Positions 1 through 8,234 are shown, numbered from the stretch's first letter. The stretch is 64,000 bases of DNA from an uncultured Chitinophagaceae bacterium (GCA_937958995.1 CALGAP010000004.1:204548-268547), one strand, 5' to 3'. Translations and numbers: made by a program. The notes: generated from the letters alone by a model not told the origin.

Positions 1-2
1 AT

Positions 3-641
3 GGTTTAACCAAAGGACAGTATTCGCCCACTTCCGAAGAGCATAAGGTCACCAAATCAACGCCTTACGGAAGCATCGATCATCCGTTTAACCCGCTGGC
101 GCTGGCCATGGGCGCCGATGCCAGCTTTGTGGCGCGCAGCATGGACCGCGACCCCAAACATTTGCAGGAAACGCTCATCCGCAGTCATAAACACAAAGGA
201 GCCTCATTCCTGGAGATTTACCAGAACTGCAACATCTTCAACGACGGCGCCTTTGAGATATTCACTGAAAAAGCTACCAAGGCCGATACCACTCTTTTCC
301 TCGAGCACGGCAAGCCACTCATATTTGGTGCGCAGAAAGATAAAGGCATCAAACTCGACGGTCTCAGACCCGTGGTAGTTAAACTCGGCGACGGCGTTTC
401 GGCCGACGATCTCTGGATTCACGACGAACGCGATTTCTTCAAGGCCCAGATACTCGTGCGCATGTTCGACACACCCGGCTCCGAAAACAGCCTGCCTCGT
501 CCCTTCGGCGTTTTCTACGAAACCGACCGCCCCTGCTACGAAGACATCATGAACCAACAAATTGAAGAAGTAATCAAAACAAAAGGCCCCGGCGATTTGG
601 ATAGATTGTTGAGAGGTAGTGAAACCTGGACCATACAGTGA
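3..641 (+). CDS. korB: 2-oxoacid:ferredoxin oxidoreductase subunit beta (3' part)
   Basis: This is the C-terminal part of the beta subunit of a 2-oxoglutarate (2-oxoacid):ferredoxin oxidoreductase. With its alpha subunit the enzyme oxidises a 2-oxoacid with CoA to an acyl-CoA and reduces ferredoxin. The frame is open from base 3, so the true start and the thiamine-diphosphate-binding part lie outside the window. The first visible residues read GLTKGQYSPTSE, followed by STPYGSIDHPFNPLALAMGA, which is characteristic of KorB/PorB-like beta subunits. The Met codon at 108 is internal. The remaining 177 residues contain the segments SFLEIYQNCNIFND and the C-terminal extension typical of the short beta subunit. 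A dispersed inverted repeat begins right at the stop codon. Family assignment is strong; 2-oxoglutarate specificity is inferred. Confidence 0.88.
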   Translation, partial: GLTKGQYSPTSEEHKVTKSTPYGSIDHPFNPLALAMGADASFVARSMDRDPKHLQETLIRSHKHKGASFLEIYQNCNIFNDGAFEIFTEKATKADTTLFLEHGKPLIFGAQKDKGIKLDGLRPVVVKLGDGVSADDLWIHDERDFFKAQILVRMFDTPGSENSLPRPFGVFYETDRPCYEDIMNQQIEEVIKTKGPGDLDRLLRGSETWTIQ

Positions 642-752
642 ATATTGAATTTGAAATTGAACAAGGAATTTGAATTTGAATAGCAGGCAAAGCCTGCATT
701 GGATGCGTTCTATTCATATTCAATTTCCTTGTTCAAATTCAGTATTCAAATT
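641..752. repeat. Dispersed AT-rich inverted repeat, family A, copy 1
   Basis: The left arm (641-683) is built from TTGAATTTGAA-type units around a GAACAAGGAA core. The right arm (711-752) is its approximate reverse complement around TTCCTTGTTC. Closely similar two-arm units occur at 8945-9060 and 40851-40940. The arms are separated here by about 27 bases. The unit starts at the stop codon of the preceding gene, and short reading frames across it look like by-products of the repeat. Confidence 0.8.
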
Positions 753-753
753 C

Positions 754-778
754 TTTTTTTGCGCTATGCGCAAAAAAA
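754..778. terminator. Perfect bidirectional hairpin terminator
   Basis: Seven T residues, GCGC, a TAT loop, GCGC and at least seven A residues form a perfect 11-bp stem. Because the A and T tracts flank the GC core, it would act as an intrinsic terminator in either direction. It lies directly after the repeat and probably ends the upstream ferredoxin oxidoreductase transcript. Confidence 0.7.
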
Positions 779-939
779 AGAGCCAGCGATGGATATCGCC
801 GGCCTGTGCTTACCTCTGAAACCACAAAAAGAAAGAAGGTTGAGCAATTATATTGTTAAATACAAATTACTTTCAGGGTTAATAGATCAATTGAGTAAAT
901 AAGGTAAAATGCGATGTTTCTAATATCGGGATATTAGCA

Positions 940-1158
940 ATGGGTAATGCCGATCAAGCTTATTCTTTTTTGTTACCGGGGTACACTGATCAAAAACACA
1001 AGTAAACAGAGGTTATAGCTTATTTTCAAGGGTGGCGGATACAAATTTGGTACGGAACATCCCGTAAAGATTACAACATATATTTTGATGGAGATTGGAG
1101 ACTAACTGGAAATTGGATGGTTGGAAGAGGAGATTGGATTCTGTCGGAAGCGGGGTAA
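940..1158 (+). pseudogene. Possible decayed short gene
   Basis: One frame starting at ATG 940 reads about 21 codons to an in-frame TAA at 1003-1005 and then continues open for 50 codons to TAA at 1156. The second part has protein-like composition rich in Trp, Tyr, Gly and Asp (WYGTSRKDYNIYFDGDW). I recognise no family. It may be a broken small gene or chance, in an otherwise gene-free stretch. The gap 779-1245 holds nothing else I can support. Confidence 0.2.
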
Positions 1159-1245
1159 AAATAAAGAGTGTTTTCTTAAAAATCAATAATTTTTCAAATA
1201 ATTATTTTTCACCCGCGTATCCGACTAAAATTTGATTTTTACCAA

Positions 1246-2136
1246 CTACGGTTCCGATACCAGGCTCAGCTCTTTCTCCGCTGCCTTCAGCACCTTCTCC
1301 TTCTTGTATTCATACCACCATTTCGGGGCAGTCTTCTTCATCAGGGTATCGATCTGCCTCATTCCAAACAGATTCCATACACCTTTCAGTTTGCCGCTTA
1401 CAGAAGACTGTAAAGCTCTCAGACTCATGGCAAAACCACTGTCGAGATATTCCATGTGATGCCAGTAGCCTGCAGGCATAAACAAGGTGTCGCCATGATT
1501 AAGGGTAACCTCGTATCCCTGGGCCAGCTTCAATGCCGGGAACTTCTCATAGTCGGGATTCCCATTATTCAAATGGTAGTGCGAGAAGTCGGCCATACTC
1601 AGCACTTCAAAGGGTTTGCGGTACAGCTTGTGCTGCTCCTGGTAAGGGAAGAGCAATACCCTTTTTCTGCCCACAAACTGTGTATGCAATATGTGCGAGA
1701 GGTCTATATCAAAATGCATATGTGTGATGCTGGTGGCGCCACCAACAAACAACATCGGGAATTTTTTTACAAAACCCTTCATCAGGTGGTCGGGCCAGGT
1801 AAAGTCCCTGGTAAGCTGTGGTGCATGTTCAAATATGTTGAACAGGAAGATGCGCCATCCCGCCGGTCCCTGGCTGATCATGTCTATATACTCCCCAAAA
1901 GTCTTATAGTCGTCGGCCGTGTTGATAGGCGTGTACGCATCACTCTTCACATTGTTGTATAACGCCACTCGTTTGTGACCTACGATCTCTTTAAAGAACT
2001 GCCAGTTCCACTTTTGGTAGGCAGGCCATTCTTTAGACAGGTTGGTTATGACAAGCGGGGTCATGGTCTTGTAATAACGCTGCTGAAATTCTTCCCCACT
2101 AATATTATCCACCCGGTCAACAGGTAATAGACGCAT
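1246..2136 (-). CDS. Cupin-like (JmjC/FIH-type) Fe(II)/2-oxoglutarate oxygenase-like protein
   Basis: This 296-residue protein belongs to the Cupin_8/JmjC-like fold family, whose characterised members are Fe(II)- and 2-oxoglutarate-dependent hydroxylases acting on proteins or small molecules. The metal-binding facial triad is visible as H141-x-D143 (in THMHFDIDLSH) and a distal His at 226 or 227 in PAGYWHHMEY. The N-terminal segment with TPLVITNLSKEWPA matches the usual family opening. No signal peptide is seen, so it should be cytoplasmic. A TTG-N22-TAAATTTG promoter lies immediately upstream on its strand, and the gene appears monocistronic, divergent from the YrdC-type gene. The substrate cannot be told from sequence. 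Confidence 0.82.
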   Translation of the reverse strand: MRLLPVDRVDNISGEEFQQRYYKTMTPLVITNLSKEWPAYQKWNWQFFKEIVGHKRVALYNNVKSDAYTPINTADDYKTFGEYIDMISQGPAGWRIFLFNIFEHAPQLTRDFTWPDHLMKGFVKKFPMLFVGGATSITHMHFDIDLSHILHTQFVGRKRVLLFPYQEQHKLYRKPFEVLSMADFSHYHLNNGNPDYEKFPALKLAQGYEVTLNHGDTLFMPAGYWHHMEYLDSGFAMSLRALQSSVSGKLKGVWNLFGMRQIDTLMKKTAPKWWYEYKKEKVLKAAEKELSLVSEP

Positions 2137-2155
2137 GCTTCAAAAAATTTTGGGG

Positions 2156-2188
2156 CAAATTTAATACTAATTTCATGTACGAAACTCA
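2156..2188 (-). promoter_or_regulatory. Bacteroidota-type promoter for the cupin gene
   Basis: On the minus strand a TTG (2186-2188) is followed after 22 bases by TAAATTTG (2156-2163), a full match to the TAnnTTTG -7 consensus. The predicted start of transcription leaves a leader of only about 10-15 bases before the ATG at 2136. Confidence 0.45.
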
Positions 2189-2200
2189 AACCCGGAGGCG

Positions 2201-2815
2201 ATGAAGATTTCCATACATCCAGTGAATCCGCAACAGCGCAACATTGATAAGGTAACAGAGATACTTTCCAAAGGTGGGATCATTATATATCCGACCGATA
2301 CTATATATGGACTAGGTTGCGATATCTATAATCATGATGCAGTAGTAAGAATCTGCCGCATCAAAAACATCAATCCGGCCAAAGCCCAGTTTTCATTCAT
2401 CTGTCATGACCTGAGCGATATGAGCCAGTTCACGAAAAGCATATCGACTCCTCTTTACAGAATGTTAAAAAGCAATTTGCCCGGCCCATATACATTTATC
2501 TTGCCGGCCAGTAAGCAGGTGCCCAAAATTCTGAAGACAAAAAAGAATACAGTGGGTCTTCGCATTCCCGATAACAATATTGCGAGAGCTATTGTAAAAA
2601 ACCTGGGACGACCCATACTCAGCACCAGCTTGCCCGGAGATATGGTAGAAGAATACACCGACCCTGGCACCATCGATCATAAATTCAGCAAATTGGTGGA
2701 TATTGTGGTCGATGGAGGACCCGGCAACCTGGTTCCTTCTACAGTGATTGATTGCACTGGCGCATCGCCCGTATTAGTAAGGGCAGGTGCAGGCATGTGG
2801 GAAGAATTAGTATAG
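2201..2815 (+). CDS. L-threonylcarbamoyladenylate synthase family (YrdC/Sua5/YciO)
   Basis: This 204-residue protein has the YrdC-fold signature GGIIIYPTDTIYGLGCD near residues 25-42, followed by the KNINPAKAQFSFICHDLSD nucleotide/substrate-binding region and SLPGDMVEEYTDPG. Members make threonylcarbamoyl-AMP from threonine, bicarbonate and ATP for the t6A modification of tRNAs reading ANN codons. The single-domain length resembles TsaC/YciO rather than the longer Sua5. The family also contains YciO-like paralogues of uncertain activity, so I give no gene symbol. The acetyltransferase gene follows after 7 bases, and the two are probably co-transcribed. Confidence 0.85.
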   Translation: MKISIHPVNPQQRNIDKVTEILSKGGIIIYPTDTIYGLGCDIYNHDAVVRICRIKNINPAKAQFSFICHDLSDMSQFTKSISTPLYRMLKSNLPGPYTFILPASKQVPKILKTKKNTVGLRIPDNNIARAIVKNLGRPILSTSLPGDMVEEYTDPGTIDHKFSKLVDIVVDGGPGNLVPSTVIDCTGASPVLVRAGAGMWEELV

Positions 2816-2822
2816 CATCGGC

Positions 2823-3458
2823 ATGAAAAACACCAGTTCAACCATTATGACAGCTGTAAAAAGTGATTACGGGAGGTTTTTTCCTCCAACCTTCACCCTT
2901 GAGACACCCCGCGTTTTATTGCGTTTGCTGGCTCCTGAAGACCTGAAGCCTTTATCAGCATTGGCCAAAGACAAGTCCATCTGGCAATGGTTTGTACAAG
3001 ACCTCAGCGAAGAGCAAGCCATGAAAGAATGGATGGACGGATTATTACTGGAAAGACAACAGGAGAATCGCATGCCCTTTACCGTTATAGACAAAGACGG
3101 ATACACCATTTGCGGCAGCACCAGTTATCTCAACATTTCATTTTTCGACAAACGCCTCGAGATCGGCAGCACCTGGTTGGGCACCGAATTTATTGGTACC
3201 GGCGTGAACCGCCACGCCAAATTTGCGCTGCTTTGTTACGCGTTTGAAGTAATGAAAATGGAAAGGGTAGAAGTGAAAACCGACAACCTGAACGAACGCG
3301 CAAAAGCGGCATTATTGAAATGCGGTTTTATTCCTGAAGGTGTGTTGCGCAGCCATATGCAGGTGCACAGCGACAGAAGAAGAGATAGTATTTACTTCAG
3401 TTTACTGCGAGATGAATGGCCGGAGAGAAAGGAATCTTTCTTTGTGGATCTCCTGTAA
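2823..3458 (+). CDS. GNAT family N-acetyltransferase (RimJ/RimL-like)
   Basis: This 211-residue cytoplasmic protein has the RimJ/RimL-type GNAT pattern. It opens with TFTLETPRVLLRLLAPEDL, has a central strand reading CGSTSYLNISFFDKRLEIG, and the acetyl-CoA-binding region followed by VEVKTDNLNERAKAALLKCGF. That last segment matches the family motif in which a neighbouring N-x-x-S/A-x-x-x-x-x-K-x-G-F helix ends the fold. Some relatives modify ribosomal-protein N-termini, but the substrate here is unknown. The start at 2823 lies 7 bases after the YrdC-type gene; an alternative ATG at 2850 would remove nine poorly conserved residues. Confidence 0.82.
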   Translation: MKNTSSTIMTAVKSDYGRFFPPTFTLETPRVLLRLLAPEDLKPLSALAKDKSIWQWFVQDLSEEQAMKEWMDGLLLERQQENRMPFTVIDKDGYTICGSTSYLNISFFDKRLEIGSTWLGTEFIGTGVNRHAKFALLCYAFEVMKMERVEVKTDNLNERAKAALLKCGFIPEGVLRSHMQVHSDRRRDSIYFSLLRDEWPERKESFFVDLL

Positions 3459-3472
3459 CCAGGAGCTTAAAA

Positions 3473-3524
3473 AGAGAAAAGAGGTGAAAAGAGATCCTCG
3501 TATGCCTCTTTCCCCTCCTTCTCT
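3473..3524. repeat. Purine/pyrimidine inverted repeat between convergent genes
   Basis: A purine-only left arm (3473-3492) faces a nearly all-pyrimidine right arm (3505-3524), giving an imperfect 20-bp stem. It resembles the family B repeats found after other stop codons (10500-10612, 30909-30957). A separate short dyad, AGTTGAC/GTCAACT at 3565-3599, lies next to it. It may separate the converging transcripts. Confidence 0.4.
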
Positions 3525-3639
3525 GAGCTTCAATAAAACCAATCGTTAACAGACTACGTACTTCAGTTGACCACGTCGCTATCATGAACGGCGTCAACTT
3601 GCTATTTAAGACCAGAAAGCGAACCGGGGGTTTATTGCC

Positions 3640-4245
3640 TTAACTGTTAAAGTTTATCTCCAGTTGTGGCTGTATGCATTGGAATGAGCGGCGGTGATAG
3701 GGGCTGAGGCCATATTCTTCAATGGCGCGGCGGTGCTCAGGAGTGCCGTAGCCTTTGTTGGTGATCCATTTGTAGTGAGGATACTCATAGTGCAGGTTGC
3801 GCATGAAATCGTCGCGGTAAGTCTTGGCCAGGATGCTGGCTGCCGCAATGGAAGCGTATTTGGCATCACCTTCAACAATGCATTCGTGCGGAACACGCTT
3901 GTACTTGGTAAAACGGTTGCCATCAATCAGCAGGAACTGCGCTTTCTTTTTCAGCTTGTCAAGCGCCAGGTGCATGGCTTTGAAGGAAGCATTGAGGATG
4001 TTGATGCGGTCAATTTCTTCATGATCAACCATCGCCACACTATAGCTTACGGCGTTTTCTTCAATATAGGTGCGCAACGTATAGCGGTCTTCTTCATTCA
4101 CCTGCTTGCTGTCGTTCAGCAGCGGGTGATAAAAACCTTCGGGCAGAATGACGGCTGCCGCAAACACGGGACCAGCCAGGCAGCCTCTGCCGGCTTCATC
4201 GCATCCTGCTTCGCGCAACTTGTTTTGGTGAAAAAGTTTCAGCAC
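3640..4245 (-). CDS. rnhB: Ribonuclease HII
   Basis: Ribonuclease HII cleaves the RNA strand of RNA:DNA hybrids and starts removal of ribonucleotides misincorporated in DNA. The 201-residue length is normal. The catalytic block C-D16-E17-A-G-R-G is visible at the N-terminus (AGCDEAGRGCLAGPV), followed by the LNDSKQVNEEDR segment, the internal acid in FLLIDGNRF, and the EGDAKYASIAAASILAKTYRD block carrying the last acidic residue. The protein is cytoplasmic and has no signal peptide. The gene is transcribed alone and is convergent with the acetyltransferase gene. A TATTTTTG box lies on its strand at 4261-4268, but with no matching upstream TTG. Confidence 0.95.
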   Translation of the reverse strand: MLKLFHQNKLREAGCDEAGRGCLAGPVFAAAVILPEGFYHPLLNDSKQVNEEDRYTLRTYIEENAVSYSVAMVDHEEIDRINILNASFKAMHLALDKLKKKAQFLLIDGNRFTKYKRVPHECIVEGDAKYASIAAASILAKTYRDDFMRNLHYEYPHYKWITNKGYGTPEHRRAIEEYGLSPYHRRSFQCIQPQLEINFNS

Positions 4246-4364
4246 CTAAAAACTTTTGGCCAAAAATAGGGTATGATCATTATGATAGCCAGCGGATTTT
4301 ATGCACATGGCTCAAAAAATGAAGGGATTGGTCAGTTGTGCGACGACTACCGCAATTCGGGGAT

Positions 4365-4394
4365 TGCAATAATTATTGCGGCAAACTAATTTTG
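4365..4394 (+). promoter_or_regulatory. Bacteroidota-type promoter for the TauE/SafE gene
   Basis: TTG (4365-4367), a 19-base spacer and TAATTTTG (4387-4394) match the TTG/TAnnTTTG consensus exactly. Transcription would begin near 4400, downstream of the in-frame ATG at 4376. This argues for the ATG at 4427 as the real start of the permease gene. Confidence 0.6.
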
Positions 4395-4426
4395 CCGTTC
4401 TTTACATTACAGGAAAAAATTTTTTT

Positions 4427-5221
4427 ATGGAGATCGCCGGCTATATCGCGGCAATATTGATTGGTTTATCGCTTGGCCTTATTGGCGGAGGCGGATCAAT
4501 ATTGACAGTGCCGGTGTTTGTTTACATACTTCATGTAAATCCTGTGCTGGCAACCACTTACTCGTTGTTTGTTGTGGGCAGCTGCAGTCTTGTTGGCGGC
4601 GCCAGGGCCTGGCACAAAGGATTGATTGACGTGCCCACCGTCATTTATTTCGGCATTTCTTCCATGGTAAGCGTTTACCTGGTACGGCATTTTGTGGTGC
4701 CCGCTATTCCGGAGCACATTACTACTATCGGCGATTTTGAAATCACAAAAGGTGTATTCCTGATGGTGTTGTTCGCCTTTCTGATGGTAGGCGCCGCCAT
4801 ATCGATGATCAGGTCGCGCAATGGCGTGCAGAAAGAAGTGGAAAGAAACCGTTCGCGGATAGTGAAATTGATTTTGCAGGGTTTAGTGGTAGGCGCCATT
4901 ACCGGGTTGCTGGGCGCGGGTGGCGGTTTCCTGATTATTCCCGCTTTGGTACTATTCAGTAAACTGCCGATGAAGACCGCGGTAGGCAGCTCGCTAACTA
5001 TTATGGCCTTCAGCTCTTTATTTGGTTTTTTCACTACCTTATCCTACTACACGGTTAACTGGCTGCAATTGTTGATCTTCACAGCTATCGCCGTAGTGGG
5101 AATATTTATCGGCGCAGCTTTAAGCGAGCGCATACCAGGCAGCTCCCTGAAAAGAGGGTTTGGCTGGTTCATTCTGGCCATGGGCATTTATATACTGGTA
5201 AGGGAAATTTGCTTTGCCTGA
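4427..5221 (+). CDS. TauE/SafE family sulfite/sulfonate exporter-like permease
   Basis: This roughly 264-residue polytopic inner-membrane protein belongs to the TauE/SafE (DUF81) family, whose members move sulfur-containing anions such as sulfite or sulfoacetate. The two half-repeats are visible, each with its Gly-rich helix: GLSLGLIGGGGSILTVPV near the N-terminus and GAITGLLGAGGGFLIIPALV in the second half, separated by a charged cytoplasmic linker. About eight membrane helices are predicted. I chose ATG 4427 over ATG 4376 because an AGGA lies upstream of 4427 and because the consensus promoter would start RNA after 4376. It is the first gene of a sulfur-related run, and the persulfide-dioxygenase-like gene follows 66 bases later. 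Confidence 0.85.
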   Translation: MEIAGYIAAILIGLSLGLIGGGGSILTVPVFVYILHVNPVLATTYSLFVVGSCSLVGGARAWHKGLIDVPTVIYFGISSMVSVYLVRHFVVPAIPEHITTIGDFEITKGVFLMVLFAFLMVGAAISMIRSRNGVQKEVERNRSRIVKLILQGLVVGAITGLLGAGGGFLIIPALVLFSKLPMKTAVGSSLTIMAFSSLFGFFTTLSYYTVNWLQLLIFTAIAVVGIFIGAALSERIPGSSLKRGFGWFILAMGIYILVREICFA

Positions 5222-5287
5222 AAATGACCAGGGTCATAAAGTCTTTGGCGAACAGTTTTGATATTTGTCTTGTTTTATAATAACATT

Positions 5288-6697
5288 ATGAAAGTAGAAC
5301 AAATATATACCGGATGCCTGGCGCAGGGCGCCTACTACATCCAAAGCGAAGGCGAAGCAGTGGTAATTGACCCGCTGCGCGAAATTGAACCTTATGTGCA
5401 GAAAGCAGAGAGGAACAACGCCCGCATCAAATATGTTTTCGAGACTCATTTTCACGCCGATTTTGTTTCCGGTCATTTAGACCTGGCAAAAGCCACCGGC
5501 GCTACTATAGTATATGGACCTACCGCCAAGCCTTCTTTTGAAGCAAAAATTGCCAAAGACGGTGAAGAGCTGAAAGTAGGTAAACTCACCTTTGTGGTGC
5601 TGCATACTCCCGGACACACGCTGGAAAGTGCCTGTTATTTGCTGAAAGATGAAAACGGCAAACCTGTTGCGCTCTTCAGCGGCGATACATTGTTCATTGG
5701 TGATGTGGGCCGTCCCGACCTGGCGCAGAAAGCTGCGAATATGACCAAAGAAGAGCTGGCCGGTCTGCTGTTCGATTCTCTCCGCCAAAAAATAATGCCG
5801 CTGCCTGATGATATTATCGTATATCCCGCCCACGGCGCCGGCAGTGCCTGCGGTAAGAATATGGCAAAAGAAACCTCCGACACGCTTGGTCATCAAAAGC
5901 AAACCAACTACGCGTTGCGCGCTGACATGACTAAGGAAGAATTTATAAAAGAAGTAATTGAAGGACTGACTACGCCACCGCAATATTTCCCCATGAATGT
6001 GATGCTGAATAAGCAAGGATATGAAAGCATTGGAGAAGTATTAAAGAAAGGTACGCAGCCATTATCTGTAGAAGCATTTGAAGCGGCGGCCAACGAAACC
6101 GGCGCGCTGATTCTCGATACGCGCGATCCGCAAACATTTGCCAAAGGATTTATTCCCAACTCTGTCAATATTGGCCTGGACGGCAACTTCGCTCCCTGGG
6201 TGGGCACGTTGATTCCCGATATCAGGCAACCCCTATTGATTGTGGCGCAGGAAGGCCGCGAACAGGAAGTGGTAACCCGCCTGGCAAGGGTAGGTTATGA
6301 TAACGCTATCGGTTACCTGAAAGGAGGTTTTGAGGAGTGGCTGAAGAGCGGAAAGGAAATCGATCAAATAGAATCTATCAGCGCCGAAGAACTTGCAGAG
6401 CGAATGAAAAAATCCGGACCGCTCAACGTACTCGACGTGCGCAAAGAAACAGAGTACAAGGCCGAGCACCTGGCAAATGCAGAAAACGCCAGCCTCGATT
6501 ATATCAACGACAGCATGCAGATGGTAGACAAAGACAAAACCTACTACGTGCATTGCGCAGGGGGCTATCGCTCCATGATCTTTATATCGATCCTGAAGGC
6601 AAGAGGTTACCATAAGCTGATCGACATAAAAGGTGGATTTAAAGCGATGAAAGATTCCGGCCAGTTTACGCTTACCGACCAGGTGCCTGTGGAATAA
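5288..6697 (+). CDS. Metallo-beta-lactamase fold protein with two rhodanese domains (persulfide dioxygenase-like)
   Basis: An N-terminal metallo-beta-lactamase domain (residues about 1-250) of the ETHE1/CstB type is followed by two rhodanese domains, 469 residues in all. Relatives oxidise glutathione or CoA persulfide to sulfite, or transfer sulfane sulfur. The metal motif reads T53-H-F-H-A-D58-F-V-S-G-H63, then HTPGH with H110, and SGDTLFIGDVGRPDL with D133. Position 59 is Phe where classical enzymes have His. The first rhodanese domain has no Cys in its loop (VAQEGREQEV), so it looks inactive; the second carries HCAGGYRS with the catalytic Cys. I chose ATG 5288 because the ten residues upstream of it (from 5258) are not family-like. 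Neighbours are sulfur transport genes, so the role is probably cytoplasmic sulfane-sulfur oxidation. Sulfite made here could leave through the TauE-like permease. Confidence 0.87.
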   Translation: MKVEQIYTGCLAQGAYYIQSEGEAVVIDPLREIEPYVQKAERNNARIKYVFETHFHADFVSGHLDLAKATGATIVYGPTAKPSFEAKIAKDGEELKVGKLTFVVLHTPGHTLESACYLLKDENGKPVALFSGDTLFIGDVGRPDLAQKAANMTKEELAGLLFDSLRQKIMPLPDDIIVYPAHGAGSACGKNMAKETSDTLGHQKQTNYALRADMTKEEFIKEVIEGLTTPPQYFPMNVMLNKQGYESIGEVLKKGTQPLSVEAFEAAANETGALILDTRDPQTFAKGFIPNSVNIGLDGNFAPWVGTLIPDIRQPLLIVAQEGREQEVVTRLARVGYDNAIGYLKGGFEEWLKSGKEIDQIESISAEELAERMKKSGPLNVLDVRKETEYKAEHLANAENASLDYINDSMQMVDKDKTYYVHCAGGYRSMIFISILKARGYHKLIDIKGGFKAMKDSGQFTLTDQVPVE

Positions 6698-6702
6698 TCT
6701 GT

Positions 6703-6800
6703 CGCCAGGCAGCCATTGCATACCAGGTACCTGGCGTTTCCAAAATGATCATTTTCCGGAAGGGACGGATCAAGTGGCGGCAGGCAGTAGTAATGCCTGC
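6703..6800. promoter_or_regulatory. Dyad-rich region upstream of the YeeE pair
   Basis: Three perfect dyads lie in 98 bases. A CGCCAGG/CCTGGCG stem (6703-6709 with 6730-6736) may terminate the upstream transcript. A 14-base uninterrupted palindrome, AAAATGATCATTTT (6742-6755), looks like a dimeric-regulator site. A GCAGGCA/TGCCTGC hairpin spans 6780-6800. No TAnnTTTG box is evident before the next gene. Regulation by a sulfur-responsive factor is possible but not shown. Confidence 0.4.
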
Positions 6801-6877
6801 AAAGCAACTGCGGCAGGTGTTGAAACAATTTGCTGTACGCGCCTGAAAATATTGTGTGCAAAAAAATGATGTAGTAT

Positions 6878-7444
6878 ATGAACTTTGGTGAATGGCTCAG
6901 TCAACCGTGGCCCTGGTATGTTGCCGGCCCTTTAATTGGTTTGATGGTGCCGGTACTTCTGCTGGCAGGTAACAAATCGTTTGGCGTTTCTTCAAGTTTC
7001 CGTCATATCTGCGCCGCCTGCGTTCCGGCAAAAATTCCTTTTTTCAAATATGATTGGAAAAAAGAGCAATGGAATCTTTTTTTCGTGGCAGGGATTGTTA
7101 TTGGAGGTTTTGTTGCTTTCAATTATCTCAATAGCGGTGCATACGCGATTGATGAACGACTGAGTGCAGAACTGCAGGCCTATGGTATAGCTAATTTTGA
7201 AAGCCCCTCTCCCACAGAAATATTCAACTGGCAATCGCTGTTTACTTTGAAGGGATTTCTGATGATGATCGTCGGTGGATTCCTTGTTGGCTTTGGCACG
7301 CGCTATGCCGGTGGTTGCACATCAGGACATAGCATCATGGGACTTTCCAACCTGCAGTGGCCTTCGTTGGTGGCTACCTGTTGTTTTATGATCGGCGGAT
7401 TAATTGCTGCCAATTTCATTCTTCCACTCATCCTTAAACTCTAG
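6878..7444 (+). CDS. YeeE/YedE family sulfur transporter, first half
   Basis: This 188-residue membrane protein corresponds to the first half of a YeeE/YedE (TsuA-like) transporter. The family includes thiosulfate importers that pass thiosulfate along conserved Cys residues. Visible hallmarks are SSFRHICAACVPAKIPFF with two Cys, and the GTRYAGGCTSGHSIMGLSNL motif around residues 145-165, whose Cys-Thr-Ser-Gly-His is the family signature. Four or five hydrophobic helices are apparent. The second half lies 3 bases downstream as a separate gene, so the transporter is split as in PmpA/PmpB-type pairs, and both products should assemble in the inner membrane. Confidence 0.86.
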   Translation: MNFGEWLSQPWPWYVAGPLIGLMVPVLLLAGNKSFGVSSSFRHICAACVPAKIPFFKYDWKKEQWNLFFVAGIVIGGFVAFNYLNSGAYAIDERLSAELQAYGIANFESPSPTEIFNWQSLFTLKGFLMMIVGGFLVGFGTRYAGGCTSGHSIMGLSNLQWPSLVATCCFMIGGLIAANFILPLILKL

Positions 7445-7447
7445 GCC

Positions 7448-7969
7448 ATGCACACAGAACAAGTTCAGGACAACATCATAGCAATATGGAATACCGATTT
7501 TGAAGTGCGCTCGCTCGACCAGGCTGGCAGCAACGAATCGGAGCAACAACATCCCTGGTGGCATTTGCTGAAGTATTTGGTTGCCGGAATTTTCTTTGGC
7601 ATTGTGCTGGTGAAATCGGAAGTGGTGGTATGGTTCAGAATACAGGAGATGTTTCGCTTCCAGAGCTTTCACATGTATGGTGTATTAGGCAGCGCAGTGA
7701 TCACCGCCGCTATTTCCGTGTTTTTGATTAAAAAGTTCAAAGCGCGCACCATCTATGGTGAACCAGTGAAATTTTATCCTAAAAAGTTCAGCAAAGGACA
7801 AGTATTTGGTGGATTACTTTTCGGTACAGGCTGGGCATTCACCGGTGCATGTCCTGGTCCTTTATACTCGCTGGTAGGAAGCGGTGTTACTGTTATACTC
7901 GTTGTTATACTCAGTGCTATCGCGGGCACATGGGTTTACGGTAGATTTCGTGAAAAATTGCCGCATTAG
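7448..7969 (+). CDS. YeeE/YedE family sulfur transporter, second half (DUF6691-like)
   Basis: This 173-residue membrane protein is the partner half of the split YeeE/YedE transporter. Its key motif is GTGWAFTGACPGPLYSLVGSG near residues 123-143, the second-half equivalent of the CTSGH motif, with a conserved Cys before Pro-Gly-Pro. The N-terminal 35 residues (before WWHLLKYLVAGIFFG) are hydrophilic. It starts 3 bases after the first-half stop, so translation is probably coupled. Together with the rhodanese protein upstream this suggests import of thiosulfate or a related sulfane-sulfur species. A GC dyad (AGCCGG/CCGGCT at 8098-8123) follows in the 265-base gap before the next gene, which otherwise shows nothing. 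Confidence 0.84.
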   Translation: MHTEQVQDNIIAIWNTDFEVRSLDQAGSNESEQQHPWWHLLKYLVAGIFFGIVLVKSEVVVWFRIQEMFRFQSFHMYGVLGSAVITAAISVFLIKKFKARTIYGEPVKFYPKKFSKGQVFGGLLFGTGWAFTGACPGPLYSLVGSGVTVILVVILSAIAGTWVYGRFREKLPH

Positions 7970-8234
7970 TCCACGCCACTTAGTTTTCGGTTAACCCTCA
8001 TCAAATTACCGTTGGCATCTCCCCTCTTTTGGGGATATAAATGCCACATTTATGGTATTGTTTTCACCTCTTTCCATAATCACCTTTACACTTTATTAGC
8101 CGGCTGCTAACCTCCAACCGGCTTCTCGTCCATCTCATACCTGCACGGCATTTTCGAAAGCATTTGTAAGCTGCGCGACAGTTTACCAGTGAAATATTTA
8201 CAACCTTGTTTATAGTTAACCAAAAACCTAATGT

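Noticed and set aside
699..902. 67-codon frame over the first repeat
   Set aside because: It crosses a dispersed inverted repeat and a terminator and has no family-like composition.
4376..4426. Upstream ATG of the TauE/SafE frame
   Set aside because: It lies before the predicted start of transcription and the family begins at the second Met.
8098..8123. AGCCGG/CCGGCT hairpin after the YeeE pair as terminator
   Set aside because: No T run follows, so I would not call it a terminator; mentioned only in the gene entry.
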